Counted from the first letter of the stretch, positions 32,545 to 45,880 are shown. The stretch: 64,000 nt of DNA from Salvelinus alpinus (GCF_045679555.1 NC_092122.1:12575043-12639042), one strand, 5' to 3'. Made by a program: numbers and translations. The notes: generated by a model not told the origin, from the letters alone.

Positions 32545-33857
32545 CATAGTAACATGTTTTAGTGAGGGATCTGCATTGTATAATTCTTCATAATGATGTT
32601 ACACACTCAATTATTGTTGACATTCTTACATAAAATATGTTTGATTAGTGCCTACAGTATTACCATTATTTTCACCCTACGGCAAGAATGGTGAGATGGG
32701 GGCACAAATCACAACAATGTAGAATTATGTGCCCACTTCCAGGTGGCATGGTTCAGAGAACTAAAGATGGAGACAGACAGATTGTTGTGGGTGTGACAGA
32801 ATGACACTATCCATGTTATCAAGTTAATCAACGTTTGTATATCATTAGAGTTTTCCCTGGTGTCATGGTTTGTTGACTGTCAGTTATTACAGTCATAAAC
32901 ACAGACTCATGGATAGCAGGGGAGAGGTGTGGGGTTCTTGCACTTATTCATGTAGTTGATGGCTGTTATACATGAATCACCTTGATAAACCAAGTCATCA
33001 CAGATCAGTTAGTGAAGGTTCAAAGATTTGACAGACTCATTTTATTTATGTTATTTAGCATTTATCTAAATTGACATAAAGACAGGGAAGTAAAAGCACA
33101 TCCTAACTACTTATGACACTAAACTCCAACTAAATAAGATATCAGGAACTATAGTCTTTTGTATGTCCAGAATGACATTTCACTTTGTTAACACAATTGG
33201 GTATTAGGCTGCCATAGCCCTGCAGGTACCATATATAAGACAGGACTTAATATACAATCACTGGAAGGTCTATGATACTCATATATTCAAACAGCATGTT
33301 TCTAGCCAAATGCATAGACATGGGTAATTGTAATTATACTGCAGTATGCTGTGCAGCATGCTCTTATTGTACTATGTACAGGCTACTGCTGTCTAATTTT
33401 GAAATATCTTGATTAACTGACCTCTGATCTTGAACTCCCTCTAGTTTATATTCAAAATAATGGTAAATATTTTTCAGACCGAAAATAACTACTCTGATTG
33501 ATTGCTCTGGCTGGGGCCGCTATGCTTCACCTCACCTAGCTTCTCTGAGCACTGAGGTTTGAGTTATAATTGTAATGCAATATGTGGATTGTTCAATATG
33601 AGTGTCCATGGTCTTAAAAGGCAAATGACAATGGTTATGCATGCTTGCTAAGTTATTCAATAGAGTCACCAAAGGAAAATTAGCCAAGAGGGCCCACAAA
33701 CAGTATACCTCTCCCAGAAATACAGATTTAGGGTTAATTCCATTACAAGGGGAGAACTGGCATGAAAATTGTCAATTGAGATTTACCTATCATTTCCCTG
33801 AGCCAAAGCCTTGATTTACCAATCAAATGAGGAGCAGGACATATCAGGTTGTCTACA
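32545..33857 (+). repeat. Lectin intergenic unit after gene 2 (no gene seen)
   Basis: Matches 42740-44013 and 23217-24380 over most of its length, beginning AGTGAGGGATCTGCATTG. No coding exon is recognised. Confidence 0.65.
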
Positions 33858-34388
33858 CTGAGTGCACATAACACTAGAAACAACTTTCTAATATTCAGTT
33901 CCAATCCCCCTTTTCCCCTCAGAACAGCCTCAATTCGTTGTGCCATGGACTCTACAAGGTGCTGAAAGCAGGGGATGCTGGCCCATGTTGACTCCAATGC
34001 TTCCCACAGTTGTGCCAGGTTGGCTGGATGTCCTCTGGGTGGTGGACCATTCTTGATACACACAGAAAACTGTTGAGCATGAAAAACCCAGCAGCGTGAC
34101 AATTAATGACACAAAACGGCACGCCTCGCACCTACTGTTCAAAGATCCTTAAATGTTTTGTGCTGCATATTTACCCTCTGAATGCACACACATACAATCC
34201 ATGTCTCAATTGTCTCAAGGCTTAAAAATCCTTCTGTAACCTGTCTTCTCTCCTTTATTTACACTGAAGTGGATTTAACAAGTGAGATCGATAAGGGCAC
34301 ATAGAATTCACCTGGATTCACCGCGTCAGTCTACTGTATGTCATGGAAAGAGCAGGTGTTCCTAATGTTTTGTACACTCAGTGTATAT
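33858..34388. mobile_element. Full-length MITE-like DNA transposon
   Basis: About 530 bp with inverted ends (left TACACTGAGTGCACATAACA, right TGTTTTGTACACTCAGTGTA) and no ORF. It is the best-preserved of five copies in the window (24381, 28036, 33858, 37786, 44014) and is of a type common in salmonid DNA. Confidence 0.7.
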
Positions 34389-34436
34389 CACCACAGTGAT
34401 TTGAACTCTAGTCTTGGTCAGATTCCAACCAAAGAA

Positions 34437-35078
34437 TAGCAAATTGTAATTTGATGATTCCAAGCATAAGTTGTTATGTTTATGTACAGTATTTGGGAAA
34501 TGTTGATCTTAGGTTATGTTGATCCTACATGATCTTAACAATTATTTTATAAGATATTAAACCACCTAGAGCACTGGTGCATGAAGTTAAGCAACATAAT
34601 AAAAAAATCACCATCAAAATATGTCAGTTTAATTTAGAGATGTCTGTTTATTTGTGTCACACACGCCTATGTCACACTTCCATATCTGTGGTGGAAAGTG
34701 GCAGAGCTACAGCACTATTTGTCAGTCCAGGAGACATCCTGAAAATCGGTCTTCTCATGAAAAATTTCTGTAGTATCTGAACGGTTAGGCCTACAACTAA
34801 TATGACCGCAGATACGGAAGTGTGACACAGGCGGATGAGGTGGATTGAGATGCAGTACGTGTAAATAAACAGATATCTCTAGCTGAAACGGACATATTTG
34901 ATGGGGATTTTTTTTATTATGTAGCTTAACTTGACGCACCTGTGCTCTAGGGGTATAATATATTATAAAATAATTGTTAAGATCATATAGGATCAAAACG
35001 TCCTAAGATCAACATTTCCCAAATACTGTACATAAACATAACAACTTATGCTTGGAATCATCAAATTACAATTTGCTA
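34437..35078. repeat. Long inverted repeat (foldback), arms about 260-275 bp
   Basis: The left arm (34437-34693) begins TAGCAAATTGTAATTTGATG and the right arm (34803-35078) ends with its reverse complement. The arms agree over most of their length (for example CCAAGCATAAGTTGTTATGT against its complement near 35040), with a unique middle of about 110 bp. The DNA could form a hairpin of over 250 bp. Comparison with 24740-24850 suggests the left arm is the older, unit-derived sequence. Confidence 0.85.
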
Positions 35079-35115
35079 CATCCTCTATTTTCCTAGTTAT
35101 ATCCACCGGCTATTT

Positions 35116-35538
35116 AAAAAAAAAGAAGGTTTTATGTATTTATTGCATATTCGAAACATACAAAATACTTGCAGTGAAGCCGCTCAACAACTACATCATA
35201 CCAGTCATCCAACAGACTCCCATTCAGAGCGACACACAGAAGCATCCAGGGTCAATGCCCTGCTCAAGGGCATGTTAACCGATCTACCACCAGGCCAAAA
35301 AACGTGAACCCGAACCCTCCAAGATCCCCCCCCCCACAGTTCCCCAATAGATGTCCCTCAACCATTCGAGACCCCTCCCACAAAATAAGAAATAAAAAAT
35401 AAAATTTATTCCATTCTCCACCCCCAAGAACCCCCCCAATGCACCAACAACCAAGAGAATCAACTAAAGAGAAAAAAGGAAAAGACAGAAGAAAACAACA
35501 AACAACAACGCAATTTTTTTAATATATATATTTAAAAT
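35116..35538. mobile_element. Retroposon-like insertion with an 11-bp target duplication
   Basis: ACCGGCTATTT occurs at 35105-35115 and again at 35539-35549, exactly flanking 423 bp that are absent from the homologous intron at about 26155-26170. The insert contains an A run next to the left repeat, a C-rich stretch and AGGGTCAATGCCCTGCTCAAGGGCA-type sequence (35250-35273) common to fish SINE and L2 tails. No ORF is present. Confidence 0.7.
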
Positions 35539-35549
35539 ACCGGCTATTT

Positions 35550-35745
35550 TACATACTGTAGCTTTTACATGAATCTCGGCACCCAGAACTAAATCAGCTA
35601 CTCAATGTTAAGGGTGTCACGAGAGACTTCTTTTACATACCAGTTTGCATTCAGTATCTCTTTTCTCTATCACAAATTCCTAATATCATCTTATTACTTA
35701 TACATCTTCATAAAATATTTTTAAGTTCTAAGTCTTTAGAAATTG
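35550..35745 (+). repeat. Lectin first-intron remnant
   Basis: Matches lectin gene 2 intron 1 at about 26165-26345 (TGTCACGAGAGACTTCTTTT). No exon follows, so the signal-peptide exon of this copy has been lost. Confidence 0.65.
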
Positions 35746-36540
35746 TAGAAAACATTTTGAAAATGAAATCAGAAATATTTCATTTACATAGGAATTCACA
35801 CCCTTGAGTCAATACTTTGTAGTAGCACCTATGGCAGCGATTACAACTGTGAGTCTTTCTGGGTAAGTCTCTAAGAGCTTTCCACACCTGGATTGTGCAA
35901 CTCTTGCCCATTAATATTTTCAAAATTCTTCAAGCTCTGTCACATTTCTTGTTGATCATTGTTAGAAAAACCAAGCAAACTGAACCAGGTTTTCCTATAG
36001 GATTTTGCCCATGCTTAGCTCTATTCCGTTTATTTTTTATTTGTAAAAACTCCTTAGTCTTTAATGATTACAAGCACACTCATAACATGAGGAAGCCACC
36101 ACTATGCTTGAAAATATGCATAGTGCTTCTCAGGAATGTGTTGTATTGGATTTGCCCCAAACATAACACTTTGTATTCAGGACCAAAAGTTAATTGCTTG
36201 CCACATTTCTTGCAGTTAACGCCTTGTTGCAAACTGGATGCTTGTTTTGGAATATGTTTTATTCTGTGCAGGCATTCTTCTTTCACTCTGCCAATTAGGT
36301 TAGTATTGTGGAGTAACTAGAATGTTGTTGAGCCATCCTCAGTTTTCTCCGATCACAGCCATTAAACTCTGTAACTGCTTTAAAGTCACCATTGGCTTAA
36401 TGGTGAAATCCCTGAGCGGTTTACTCTCCAAGAATATGCATGTCCTTGCTTCAGATCCTGAGCAACAGGCAGTACGATTTGGGTATGTCATTTTAGGCAA
36501 ACATTTTTAAAAACTGGCGGATCTTCAAGAGCCATTGATG
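35746..36540. mobile_element. Tc1/mariner-like fragment
   Basis: Sequence of the salmonid Tc1 type: AAATATTTCATTTACATAGG, ATGGCAGCGATTACAACTGT and TTGCCCCAAACATAACACTT. Frames are broken. No intact transposase remains. Confidence 0.6.
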
Positions 36541-36960
36541 TCAGTCCATGGGTGATTGATCACAAAACTAAAGCAAGACATTTCCTCCATGGAAGGGTCC
36601 TTTGGAGGAAGGATTGTTGACATCTATTTGACATTTGTACCTTAAAGCATACTTGAGAAACTGAAGTTGGAATATTTGTGACATTTTGGCTTTACCCAGG
36701 GCTCCTTTAGGACTCCATACTTTCATCTGTAGGTACTACAAAGTCAAAGTTTGTGTCATATGAAGCTTTAACGCTATGAGTAGTATTTTGATTTCAATTG
36801 CACATTTCTTACATACATTAATGCATATTGAAAAATATGACCATGTTTAAAAATATATATATTTTTAGATTTGGCACATTTTTCTGCATGATCCCTTCAT
36901 CCATCCCATAAAGCTAATAGTAGCAGAGATCCCACTCTGGAAATGTGATACGGACGTGGA
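36541..36960. other. Intron or intergenic remnant, no gene seen
   Basis: Parts resemble 27600-27780 (TCCTTTGGAGGAAGGATTGTTG), a gene 2 intron. It holds no recognised exon. Confidence 0.4.
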
Positions 36961-37785
36961 ATACAGTGGCTTCAGAAACTATTCACACCACTTGACTTTT
37001 TCCAAATGTTGTTTTACAGCCTGAATTTTAAAAAATACGTCACTGGGCTACACAGAATAACCTATAATGTCAAAGTGGAATTATGTTTCTAGAAATGTTT
37101 TTGTCTTGAGTCACTTTGTTATGGCAAACCTAAATAAGTTCAGCAGTAAAAATGTCCTTAACAAGTCACATAATTGTCAGGATTTGGCCAGGATTGTTCA
37201 GGTTTTGGTCACTAGATGCCCCCATTGCCCCTTTTTTGAACCTTTTGTTTTTCCCTTGTTCTAATTATTATTTGCACCTGTGTGTCATTTCCTTGTTGGT
37301 ATTTAAACCCTGTGTGTTCCTCAGTTCTTTGCTCAGTGTTTGTAAGTTAGCACCCAGCCCCAGCCATGCTGTGAACTTATATTTCTCTTTTTGGATTTTC
37401 CAGAGGTACTCTGGTTTTGTTCTTGTTTATTTTTGATTAGTCTTTTGAAATTAGTTTTTTCCCTGCTGTTCTTACCACTTTGTGGATTTTCTTTGTATTT
37501 TGGAGGATATCCATTTTTTCTCTTGGCTTTACTTTTGACGTTGTGGATTTATATTTTTTGCCTGAAGATCTTTTACCTTGATTAAACCACCGTCTCTAGT
37601 ACTGCTGTGTCTGCCTCATCTTCTGGGTTCTGCCGACTATTAGTGACTGTTTCTCACACCGGGTCCTGACAATAATAAGTTGCATGGACTCTTTGGGAAA
37701 AAATATTGTTTAACATGATTTTTGAATCCTATAATGCTAAAAGTAGCAGAGATCCCAGTCTGGAACTTTGGTATGGGTGTAGGGT
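36961..37785. mobile_element. Tc1-like fragment split by a solo LTR
   Basis: Left part 36961-37174 (CAGTGGCTTCAGAAACTATT, then AATGTCAAAGTGGAATTATG) continues at 37677-37785 (AAGTTGCATGGACTC). The two parts join exactly if the LTR and one target repeat are removed. The undivided equivalent lies at about 27800-28020. Confidence 0.65.
37175..37671 (+). mobile_element. Solo LTR, 497 bp
   Basis: Begins TGTCAGGATTTGG and ends GGGTCCTGACA, flanked by the 5-bp direct repeat ATAAT (37170-37174 and 37672-37676). It contains a GATTAAAC poly(A)-like signal near 37580. It has no internal retroelement sequence. Confidence 0.85.
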
Positions 37786-38283
37786 ATATTATGAGTTGCA
37801 CCCCTTTTTGCCCTTAGAACAGCCTCAATTTGTTTGGGCATGGACTATACAAGGTATCGAAAGCGTTCCATAGAATGCTGGCCCATGTTGACTCCAATGC
37901 TTCCCACAATTGTGTCAAATGGTCTGGATGTCCTTTGGGTGGTGGACCATTCTTGAAACACACAGGAAACTGTTGAGCTTGAAAAACCGAGCAGTGGTGT
38001 AGTTCTTGACACAATCAAACAGATGTACCTGGCCCCTACTACCATACCCTGTTCAAAGGCACTTAAATATTTTATCTTGACCATTCACCCTCTAAACGGC
38101 ACACATACACAATCCATGTCTCAATTGTCTCAAGGCTTAAAAATCCTTCTTTAACCTGTCTCCTCCCCTTCATCTACACTGATTGAAGTGGATTTAACAG
38201 GTGACATCAATAAGGGATCTTATTTTTCACCTGGATTCACCTGGTCTGTCATGGAAAAGGTAACTAATGTTTTGTATATTCAG
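37786..38283. mobile_element. MITE-like element upstream of the 38.4-kb lectin pseudogene
   Basis: Same family as 33858-34388, left end eroded (starts within ATTATGAGTTGCACCCC), right end TAACTAATGTTTTGTATATT. Confidence 0.6.
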
Positions 38284-38410
38284 TGCATTTCAACAATCCT
38301 TCCTCCAAACGACCATTCTATGGATTATATTTTGTGAAAATCCGAGTTCTGAACCTTTTTGGTTCTAGTTTGATAAGGAATCACCCTTGTGCTTGGTCTG
38401 TCCACACAAG

Positions 38411-39345
38411 CCCAGCAGTAGAGATACCAGTGTTTACTCTGGGTAGTGAGGGGAGGAGCCACCATCTTCAATGCTGAGGACCAGATAGCAGCTCTGAAAA
38501 CAGTGTCAGCACAGAGTCTCACTGACGCTGTCTGGGTCCACTGCCAATGCCATGCCTTTTGGCCCAAACTGGGCTATTTGAATACACCAAATGCAAAGTA
38601 TGTTGTTATAGACAAAGTGCAAAAGTATGGGTTTTGAGAGATTGCACAAGTTCATGGCACTTTGTGTGCAAGAAAAGTAAGTTGATTTTGCATCCCTTCT
38701 CTCCCTTGTCTGATATTTGTAAACTATTACTTCAAAGTAATGAAAACACTTTACTTGAAGAGGATTAGTCATTCTTAACACCTTGGTACAGTACATAGTA
38801 CATTTCAAATAATGTCACCTTTATCAGTTACAGTATCCTTTGACAACCGTACATGTATTTAACATCAATGTCCGTGTCTTTCAGGACATTTTTAAGACAA
38901 TTGTGTATTTTCTGTCCTTAGGCACCAATCAAGCTCAGAGCTTAAATATTACATGGGTTGGGGTTCATTGACATGGGATGGGGCACTGGGAGCTTGCTGA
39001 GCCAATGGCGATGACTTAAAGAGCATCCTCACCCAAGAGGATTACACAGCATTCCAAAGCATAACAAAGACACAGTGGTATGATATGTGGATCGGACACT
39101 ACTGGAACACTTCTACCAGAATGCGGCAGTGGTCCAATGGGGACCCCTTTCCATACTGTGTGTCTGAGCCTCAACTGGGTGCTAGTAACTGCTGCTCCCT
39201 GAACCGTAAGGGCCATGGACAGACAGAACACGCCTCCCTGGACAAGATAGACTGCTCTCTGACCCGTAAGGGCCATGGACAGACAGAACACTCCTCCCTG
39301 GACAAGATAGACTGCTCTCTGAAGAGTTTCTTTCCACTGGAAGTA
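38411..39345 (+). pseudogene. CTLD exons of a dead lectin copy
   Basis: The first CTLD exon (38411-38676) has lost about 46 bp (the helix with KFC) between GGGAGGAGC and CACCATCTTC, which shifts the frame, and its acceptor is changed to ACACAAG. The second CTLD exon (38922-39345) has deletions at its start (GCACCAATCAAGCTCAG), a TGA in place of CGA at the helix end, two tandem copies of the 60-bp unit and a small deletion that removes the final Cys. The SINE follows at about 39402-39492 (minus strand). Confidence 0.85.
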
Positions 39346-39654
39346 AGAATGCCAGCTTTTATAACAGATAGAGAGAGGAGAAGACAGGCAGAGGTCGTGT
39401 CAAAGGGCACTAGACTGGATTCAAACCTATTCTGACACTATAGACATCTGTTCCAGAAGCTGTGGCATTACCACTAGACCAGACAGGCCACAAGATTGAC
39501 ATGTTATTGGGGTTATTGTGGGTAAGACAGGGACAGAGATGGCATTTTAGCCCCAATAGGGTCCCATTGCAGCAAGAACTGTCACGTCGGACACAGAGAT
39601 GCTACAGTTAGCCTACTCCAGCCACATTTCTCTCCCCACCTTCCAAATAAATAG

Positions 39655-40300
39655 TTCCCTCGGAAATGATTCAGATACGTTTACTTTATCCACATTTTGT
39701 TAGGTTACAGCCTTATTCTAAAATTGATTATTTTGTTTTTTCCCCTCATCAATCGCCACACAGTACCCCATAATGACAAAGGAAAACAGGATTATATAAA
39801 TGTTAGCAAATGTATAAAAAAAACTGAAATATCACATTTACATAAGTATTCGGACCTTTACTCAATACTTTGTTGAAGAACATTTGGCAGCGATTACAGC
39901 CTCGAGGCTTCTTGGGTTTGACGCTGCAAGCTTGGCACACCTGTATTTGGGGAGATTCTCCCATTCTTCTCTGCAGATCCTCTCAAGGTCTGTCAGATTG
40001 GATGGGGAGTGATGCTGCACAGCTATTATCAGGTCTCTCCAGAGATGTTCGATCAGGTTCAAGTCCGGGCTCTGGCTGGGCCACTCAAGAACATTCAGAG
40101 ACTTGTCCAGAAGCCACTCCTGTATTGTCTTGGCTGTGTGCTTAGGGTCGTTGTCCTGTTGGAAGGTAAACCTTTGCCCCATGTCCGAGGTCCTGAGCGC
40201 TCTGGAACAGGTTTTCATCAGGGATCTCACTGTACTTTGCTCCGTTCATCTTTGCCTCAATCCTGACTAGTCTCCCAGTCCCTGCCGCTGAAAAACATCC
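39655..40300 (-). mobile_element. Tc1 3' half, reverse orientation
   Basis: On the minus strand it codes the C-terminal part of a Tc1 transposase: QDNDPKHTAK, EWPSQSPDLNLIEHLWRD and NLTDLERICREEWENLPKY. These include the second catalytic Asp region. It then runs to a terminal repeat at the lectin side (CCCTCGGAAATGATTCAGAT). The N-terminal half is absent. Confidence 0.8.
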
Positions 40301-40329
40301 CCACTACCAATTACTTTCAGTTAGTGTTC

Positions 40330-41690
40330 AGTGTGTCAAATCGGAGGGCCTTTTGTCCGGACCTCTGGCAGTCTTTATGGGGGTGCCACAGGGTTCAATT
40401 CTCGGGCCGACTCTTTTCTCTGTATATATCAATGATGTCGCTCTTGCTGCTGGTGATTCTCTGATCCACCTCTACGCAGACGACACCATTCTGTATACAT
40501 CTGGCTCTTCTTTGGAAACTGTGCCAACAAACCTCCAAACGAGCTTCAACGCCATACAACACTCCTTCAATGGCCTCCAACTGCTTTTAAATGATAGTAA
40601 AACTAAGTGCATGCTCTTTAACCGATTGCTGCCCGCACCCTCCCGCCCGACTAGCATCACTTCTCTGGACGGTTTTGACCTAGAATATGTGGACAACTAC
40701 AAATACCTAGGTGTCTGGTTAGACTGTAACCTCTCCTTCCAGACTCACATTAAGCATCTCCAATCCAAAATTAAATATAGAATTGGCTTCCTATTTCGCA
40801 ACATAGCCTCCTTCAACTCATGCCGCCAACCATACCCTCGTAAAACTGACCATCCTACCGATCCTTGACTTCAGCGATATCATTTACAAAATAGCCCCCA
40901 ACACTCTACTCAGCAAACTGGATGTAGTCTATCACAGTGCCAACTGTTTTATCACCAAAGCCCCATATACTACCCACCACTGCGACCTGTATGCTCTCGT
41001 TGGCTGGCCCTCACTACATATCCATCGCCAAACCCACTGGCTCCAGGTCATCTATAAGTCTTTGCTTGGCAAAGCCCCGCCTTATCTCAGCTCACTGGTC
41101 ACCATAGCAACACCCACCTGAAGCACACGCTCCAGCAGGTATATTGCACTGGTCATCCCCAAAGCCAACACTTCCTTTGGCTGCCTTTCCTTCCAGTTCT
41201 CTGCTGCCAATGATGAATGATTTGCAAAAATCTCTGAAGCTGGAGTTTTATATCTCCCTCTCTAACTTTAAGCATCAGCTGTCAGAGCAGCTTACCGATC
41301 ACTGTACCTGTACACCGCCAATCTGTAAATAGCACACCCGACTACCTCATCCCCATATTATTACTTACCCTCTTGCTCTTTTGCACATCAGTATTTCTAC
41401 TTGCACATCATCATCTGCACATCTATCACTCCAGTATTAATGCTAAATTGTAATTATTTTCGCCTCTATGGCCTATTTATTGCCTTACCTCCCTATAAGG
41501 CCTATTTATTAGGGCCTCCCTACTCTTCTACATTTGCACACACTGTACATGATTTTTTTCTATATTTCTTTTCTTTTGTGTTATTGACTGTACGTTTGTT
41601 TATGTGTAACTCTGTGTTGTTTTTGTCGCACTGCTTTGCTTTATCTTTATCTTATCTTTATCAGATCATGTTTCCATACTGGTAAATAAA
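40330..41690 (+). mobile_element. LINE 3' portion with partial reverse transcriptase
   Basis: ORF 40353-40868 codes RT motifs GVPQGSILGPTLFSVYIND and YADD. Beyond it the frame breaks, and the sequence continues through the region homologous to window bases 1-840 to a 3' tail near 41690. The insertion lies in the intron between the second CTLD and tail exon of the lectin pseudogene. The element is 5'-truncated and dead. Confidence 0.82.
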
Positions 41691-41835
41691 GAAAACGGAG
41701 GCTTGCTACTACACAGTTCCAAAGAAATGTTGAGCCTTTAAAGTACATTGGAAGAAAGGGGATATATATTTATTGTAAATACGCTGAATATCATTTGAGT
41801 GGCTGTCTCATCTTATCATTCCTGTGTCCCTCTAG

Positions 41836-41933
41836 AAAAGAGAATGAAGCAGACCATTGTAAGGATGTCTCTGAAATCTATCTCAGGAGCTGACCTCAAT
41901 GACCCAGTGGTAAAGGAACAGATGTTGGAGCAG
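41836..41933 (+). pseudogene. C-terminal tail exon 1 of the 38.4-kb lectin copy
   Basis: Coding sequence identical in translation to the exon at 30081-30178, with intact splice sites (CCCTCTAG and GAGCAG|GTACAG). It belongs to a gene whose CTLD exons are broken. Confidence 0.75.
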
Positions 41934-42097
41934 GTACAGTAGTCCTACATCTCCCACCTCAGAAATCAACGTCATGCTCACTCATTTCACTCTTCTCATG
42001 ATTAGGAATAGGAACTTGACATCACATAGTATTACATTTAGGATGCTCAATTAAAATGGGTGTTGCTGTCTTTATATAGTGTGATCATATCTCATAG

Positions 42098-42235
42098 ATC
42101 AGAAATGAGCTGGCCAAGAACGGGAACTTCATCCTAGACCTATGCTGGAGAGAACTGCCTAATGGAGACGTTTTTTGCAAAACAGTTGAACTTGAAAGCC
42201 CTGACGAATGTACACACTTTGTGTCACAGTTATGA
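42098..42235 (+). pseudogene. Last exon of the 38.4-kb lectin copy, complete
   Basis: Codes IRNELAKNGNFILDLCWREL, PNGDVFCKTVELESPDEC and ends HFVSQL with TGA at 42233-42235. It is the fullest version of this exon in the window and shows what the insertion at 30399 removed. The frame is open. Confidence 0.7.
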
Positions 42236-44013
42236 AAATGACCCTCCTTATGTTTAGTCTGTTTTTCAGAATCCTTTGTATAGTGTGTTAGGTTTTGCAT
42301 CCCATTGACAGTATGGAAATGAAGTAAGGTGTTCATGAACTAATTCCAGTGAGAGTCTTTGTACTGTTGTGTTTGTTTTCTTTGGTCAGTGTGAGTCTGG
42401 ATGAAGAGGACCAGCCATGATGATGCAACAGGAGAGGCATGGAACGTCAAAGAAAACTAAAATAGTCCATTATAAATAATATATTAAATAAGATTATTAA
42501 ATTATTTTTAGTTTACGTTATTCACGTTGTGAAAGTTAGCTTTCTCTTATGAAATACAAAAGAAAAATATAAAGTATATTTATGTTAGGCTAGATTTAGA
42601 TTTGACTATATTTCACTAATGCAACATACAATTATAATCTAGATGTTTTGTTGGTGTTTGAACGTATTGTGATTAAAAAAAAGCTTGTTGGGCAATTTGA
42701 TTAGTGAAGAGAAGTGGATTTTAAAGTTTGTAGTTAAAACATGTATGGTGACAGTGAGGGATTTTCATAGTGTAACTTTCTTCATAATGATGTTACACTC
42801 TCACTTATGGATGTAACTGTTGACATTCTTACATAAAATATGTTTGATTTGTGACATCAGTATTATCATTATTTTCACCCTCCAGCAGGAATGGTGAGAT
42901 GGGGACACAAATCACAACAATGTAGAATTACGTGCCCACTTCCAGGTGGCATTGTTCAGAGAACTGTAAAGAAGGAGACAGACAAACTCTTGTAGGTGTA
43001 ACAGAATAACAGAATCCATGTTATCAAGCTAATCAACGTTTGGATATCATTAGAGTTTTCCCTGGTGTCATGGTTTGTTGACTGTGTCAGCTATTACAGT
43101 CATAAACACAGACTCATGGATAGCAGGGGAGAGGTGTGGGGTTCTTGCCCTTATTCATGTAGTTGATGGCTGTTATACATTAATCAACTTGATAAACCAA
43201 ACACCATGAATCAGTTAGTGAAGGTTCAAAATATTTGACATCCTACATTTTTTGAATGATGTAGTCATTTAGCATTTATCCAAATTGACAAAAAGACAGG
43301 GAAGTAAAACCACATACTAACTACTTGTAACACTAAACTCCATCTAAATAATCTATCAGGAACTATGCTTTGGTAAATACAGAATTACATTGCACTTTGT
43401 TAACACAAATGGGTATTAGGCTGCCATAGCCTTGCAGGTAACACATATAAAACAGGACTTAATATACAATCACTGGAAGGTCTATGATACTCATATATTC
43501 AAACAGCAGGTTTCTAGCCAAAGGCATAGACAGGGGTAATTGTAATTATACTGCAGTATGCTCTTATTGTACTATGTACAGGCTACCGCTGTCTAATTTT
43601 GATCAACTGACCTCTGATCTTGAACTTCCTCTAGTGGAGATTTAAAATACTGGTAAATAAAACTGATTGATTGGTCTTGCTGGGGCCCCTATGCTTTCCC
43701 TCACCTAGATGCTCTGAACACTGAGGTGTGCCTTATTATTGTAATGTGATATGTGTGTCCATGACCTTAAAAGACAAATGGCAATGGCCATGCTTGCTTG
43801 ATATGTTATTTAAAGTTACCAAAGGAAACCTAACCTAGTCAAGAGGGCCCCAAAAAATAGTATACCTCTTCCAGAAAGACAGATTTAGGGTTAATACCAT
43901 TACAGGGGAAGAACTGACATGAACATTTTCAACAGAGATTTACCCATCATTTCCCTAAGCGCAAAGTCTTGATTTACCAATCAAATGAAGAGCAGGTCAT
44001 ATCAGGTTCTCTG
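42236..44013 (+). repeat. 3' flank and intergenic unit after the 38.4-kb copy (no gene seen)
   Basis: 3' UTR-like AT-rich sequence to about 42740, then the recurrent intergenic unit. It matches 23217-24380 very closely. Confidence 0.65.
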
Positions 44014-44345
44014 AACTGAGTGGACAAATTATTAGGAACACCTTCCTAATATTGAGTTGCAGTTCTCAAACAGGTGTGCCTGGCACCTATTACCATACCC
44101 CGTTCAAAGGCACTTAAATATTTTGTTTTGCCCATTCACCCTCTAAATGGCACACATAAACAATCCATGTTTCAATTGTCTCAAGGCTTAAACATCCTTC
44201 TTTAACTTGTCCCCTCCCCTTCATCTACACTGATTGAAGTGGACTTAACAGGTGATATCAATGAGGGATCATAGCTTCACCTGAATTCACCTGGTCAGTC
44301 TATGTCATGGAAAGAGCATGTTTTGTACACTCAGGTTATGTCAAC
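44014..44345. mobile_element. MITE-like element, internally deleted
   Basis: ACAAATTATTAGGAACACC at the left and the ACACTCAGGTTATGTC right flank show the same family. Like the 24.4-kb copy it lacks the left-central part. Confidence 0.6.
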
Positions 44346-44352
44346 AATCCTT

Positions 44353-44684
44353 GCAAACGTTCCTTTGCACTGGAAGTAAGAATGCCATCTTTTATTGAAC
44401 AGATAGAGAGAGAGAAATACAGGCAGAGGTTGAGTCAAAGGGCACTAGACTGAATTCAAAGCTTTTCTGACACCATAGACGTGTTCCAGAGGTTGTGGCA
44501 TTACCACTAGACCAGACAGGCCACAAGACTGCCATCTTATTGGGGTTATTGTGGGATGTAATACAGGGACAGGGATGGCATTTTAGCCCCGACAGCGTCC
44601 CACAGCAGCAAACACTGTCACATGTCAGACACAGAGATGTAGCCTACTCCAGCCACCCTTCTCTCCCCACCTTTCAGATATATA
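44353..44684 (+). pseudogene. End of a second CTLD exon and its intron
   Basis: Only ACGTTCCTTTGCACTGGAA and the GTAAGA donor survive of the CTLD exon, directly next to MITE-flank sequence. The intron with its SINE (about 44433-44523, minus strand) follows. Confidence 0.65.
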
Positions 44685-45051
44685 CAGTTGAAGTCGGAAA
44701 TGTACATACACTTAGGTTGGAGTCATTAAAACACGTTTTTCAACCACTCCACAAATTTCTTCTTAAACTATAGTTCTGGCAAGTCGTTTAGGACATCTAC
44801 TTTGTGCATGACATGTAATTTTCCAACAATTGTTTACAGACAGATTATTTCACTTTATCACAATTCCAGTTGGTCCGATGTTTACTTACACTAAGTTGAC
44901 TGTGCCTTTCAACAGCTCTGAAAATTCCCGAAAATGATGTCATGGCTTTAGAAGTTTCTGATAGGCTAATTGACATAATTTGAGTCAATTGGAGGTGTAC
45001 CTGTGGATGTATTTCAAGGCCTACCTTCAAACTCAGTGCCTCTTTGCTTGA

Positions 45052-45880
<829 letters not shown>

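Noticed and set aside
38411-39345. A functional lectin gene at 38.4 kb
   Set aside because: A 46-bp deletion, altered acceptor, stop codon and lost terminal Cys break both CTLD exons.
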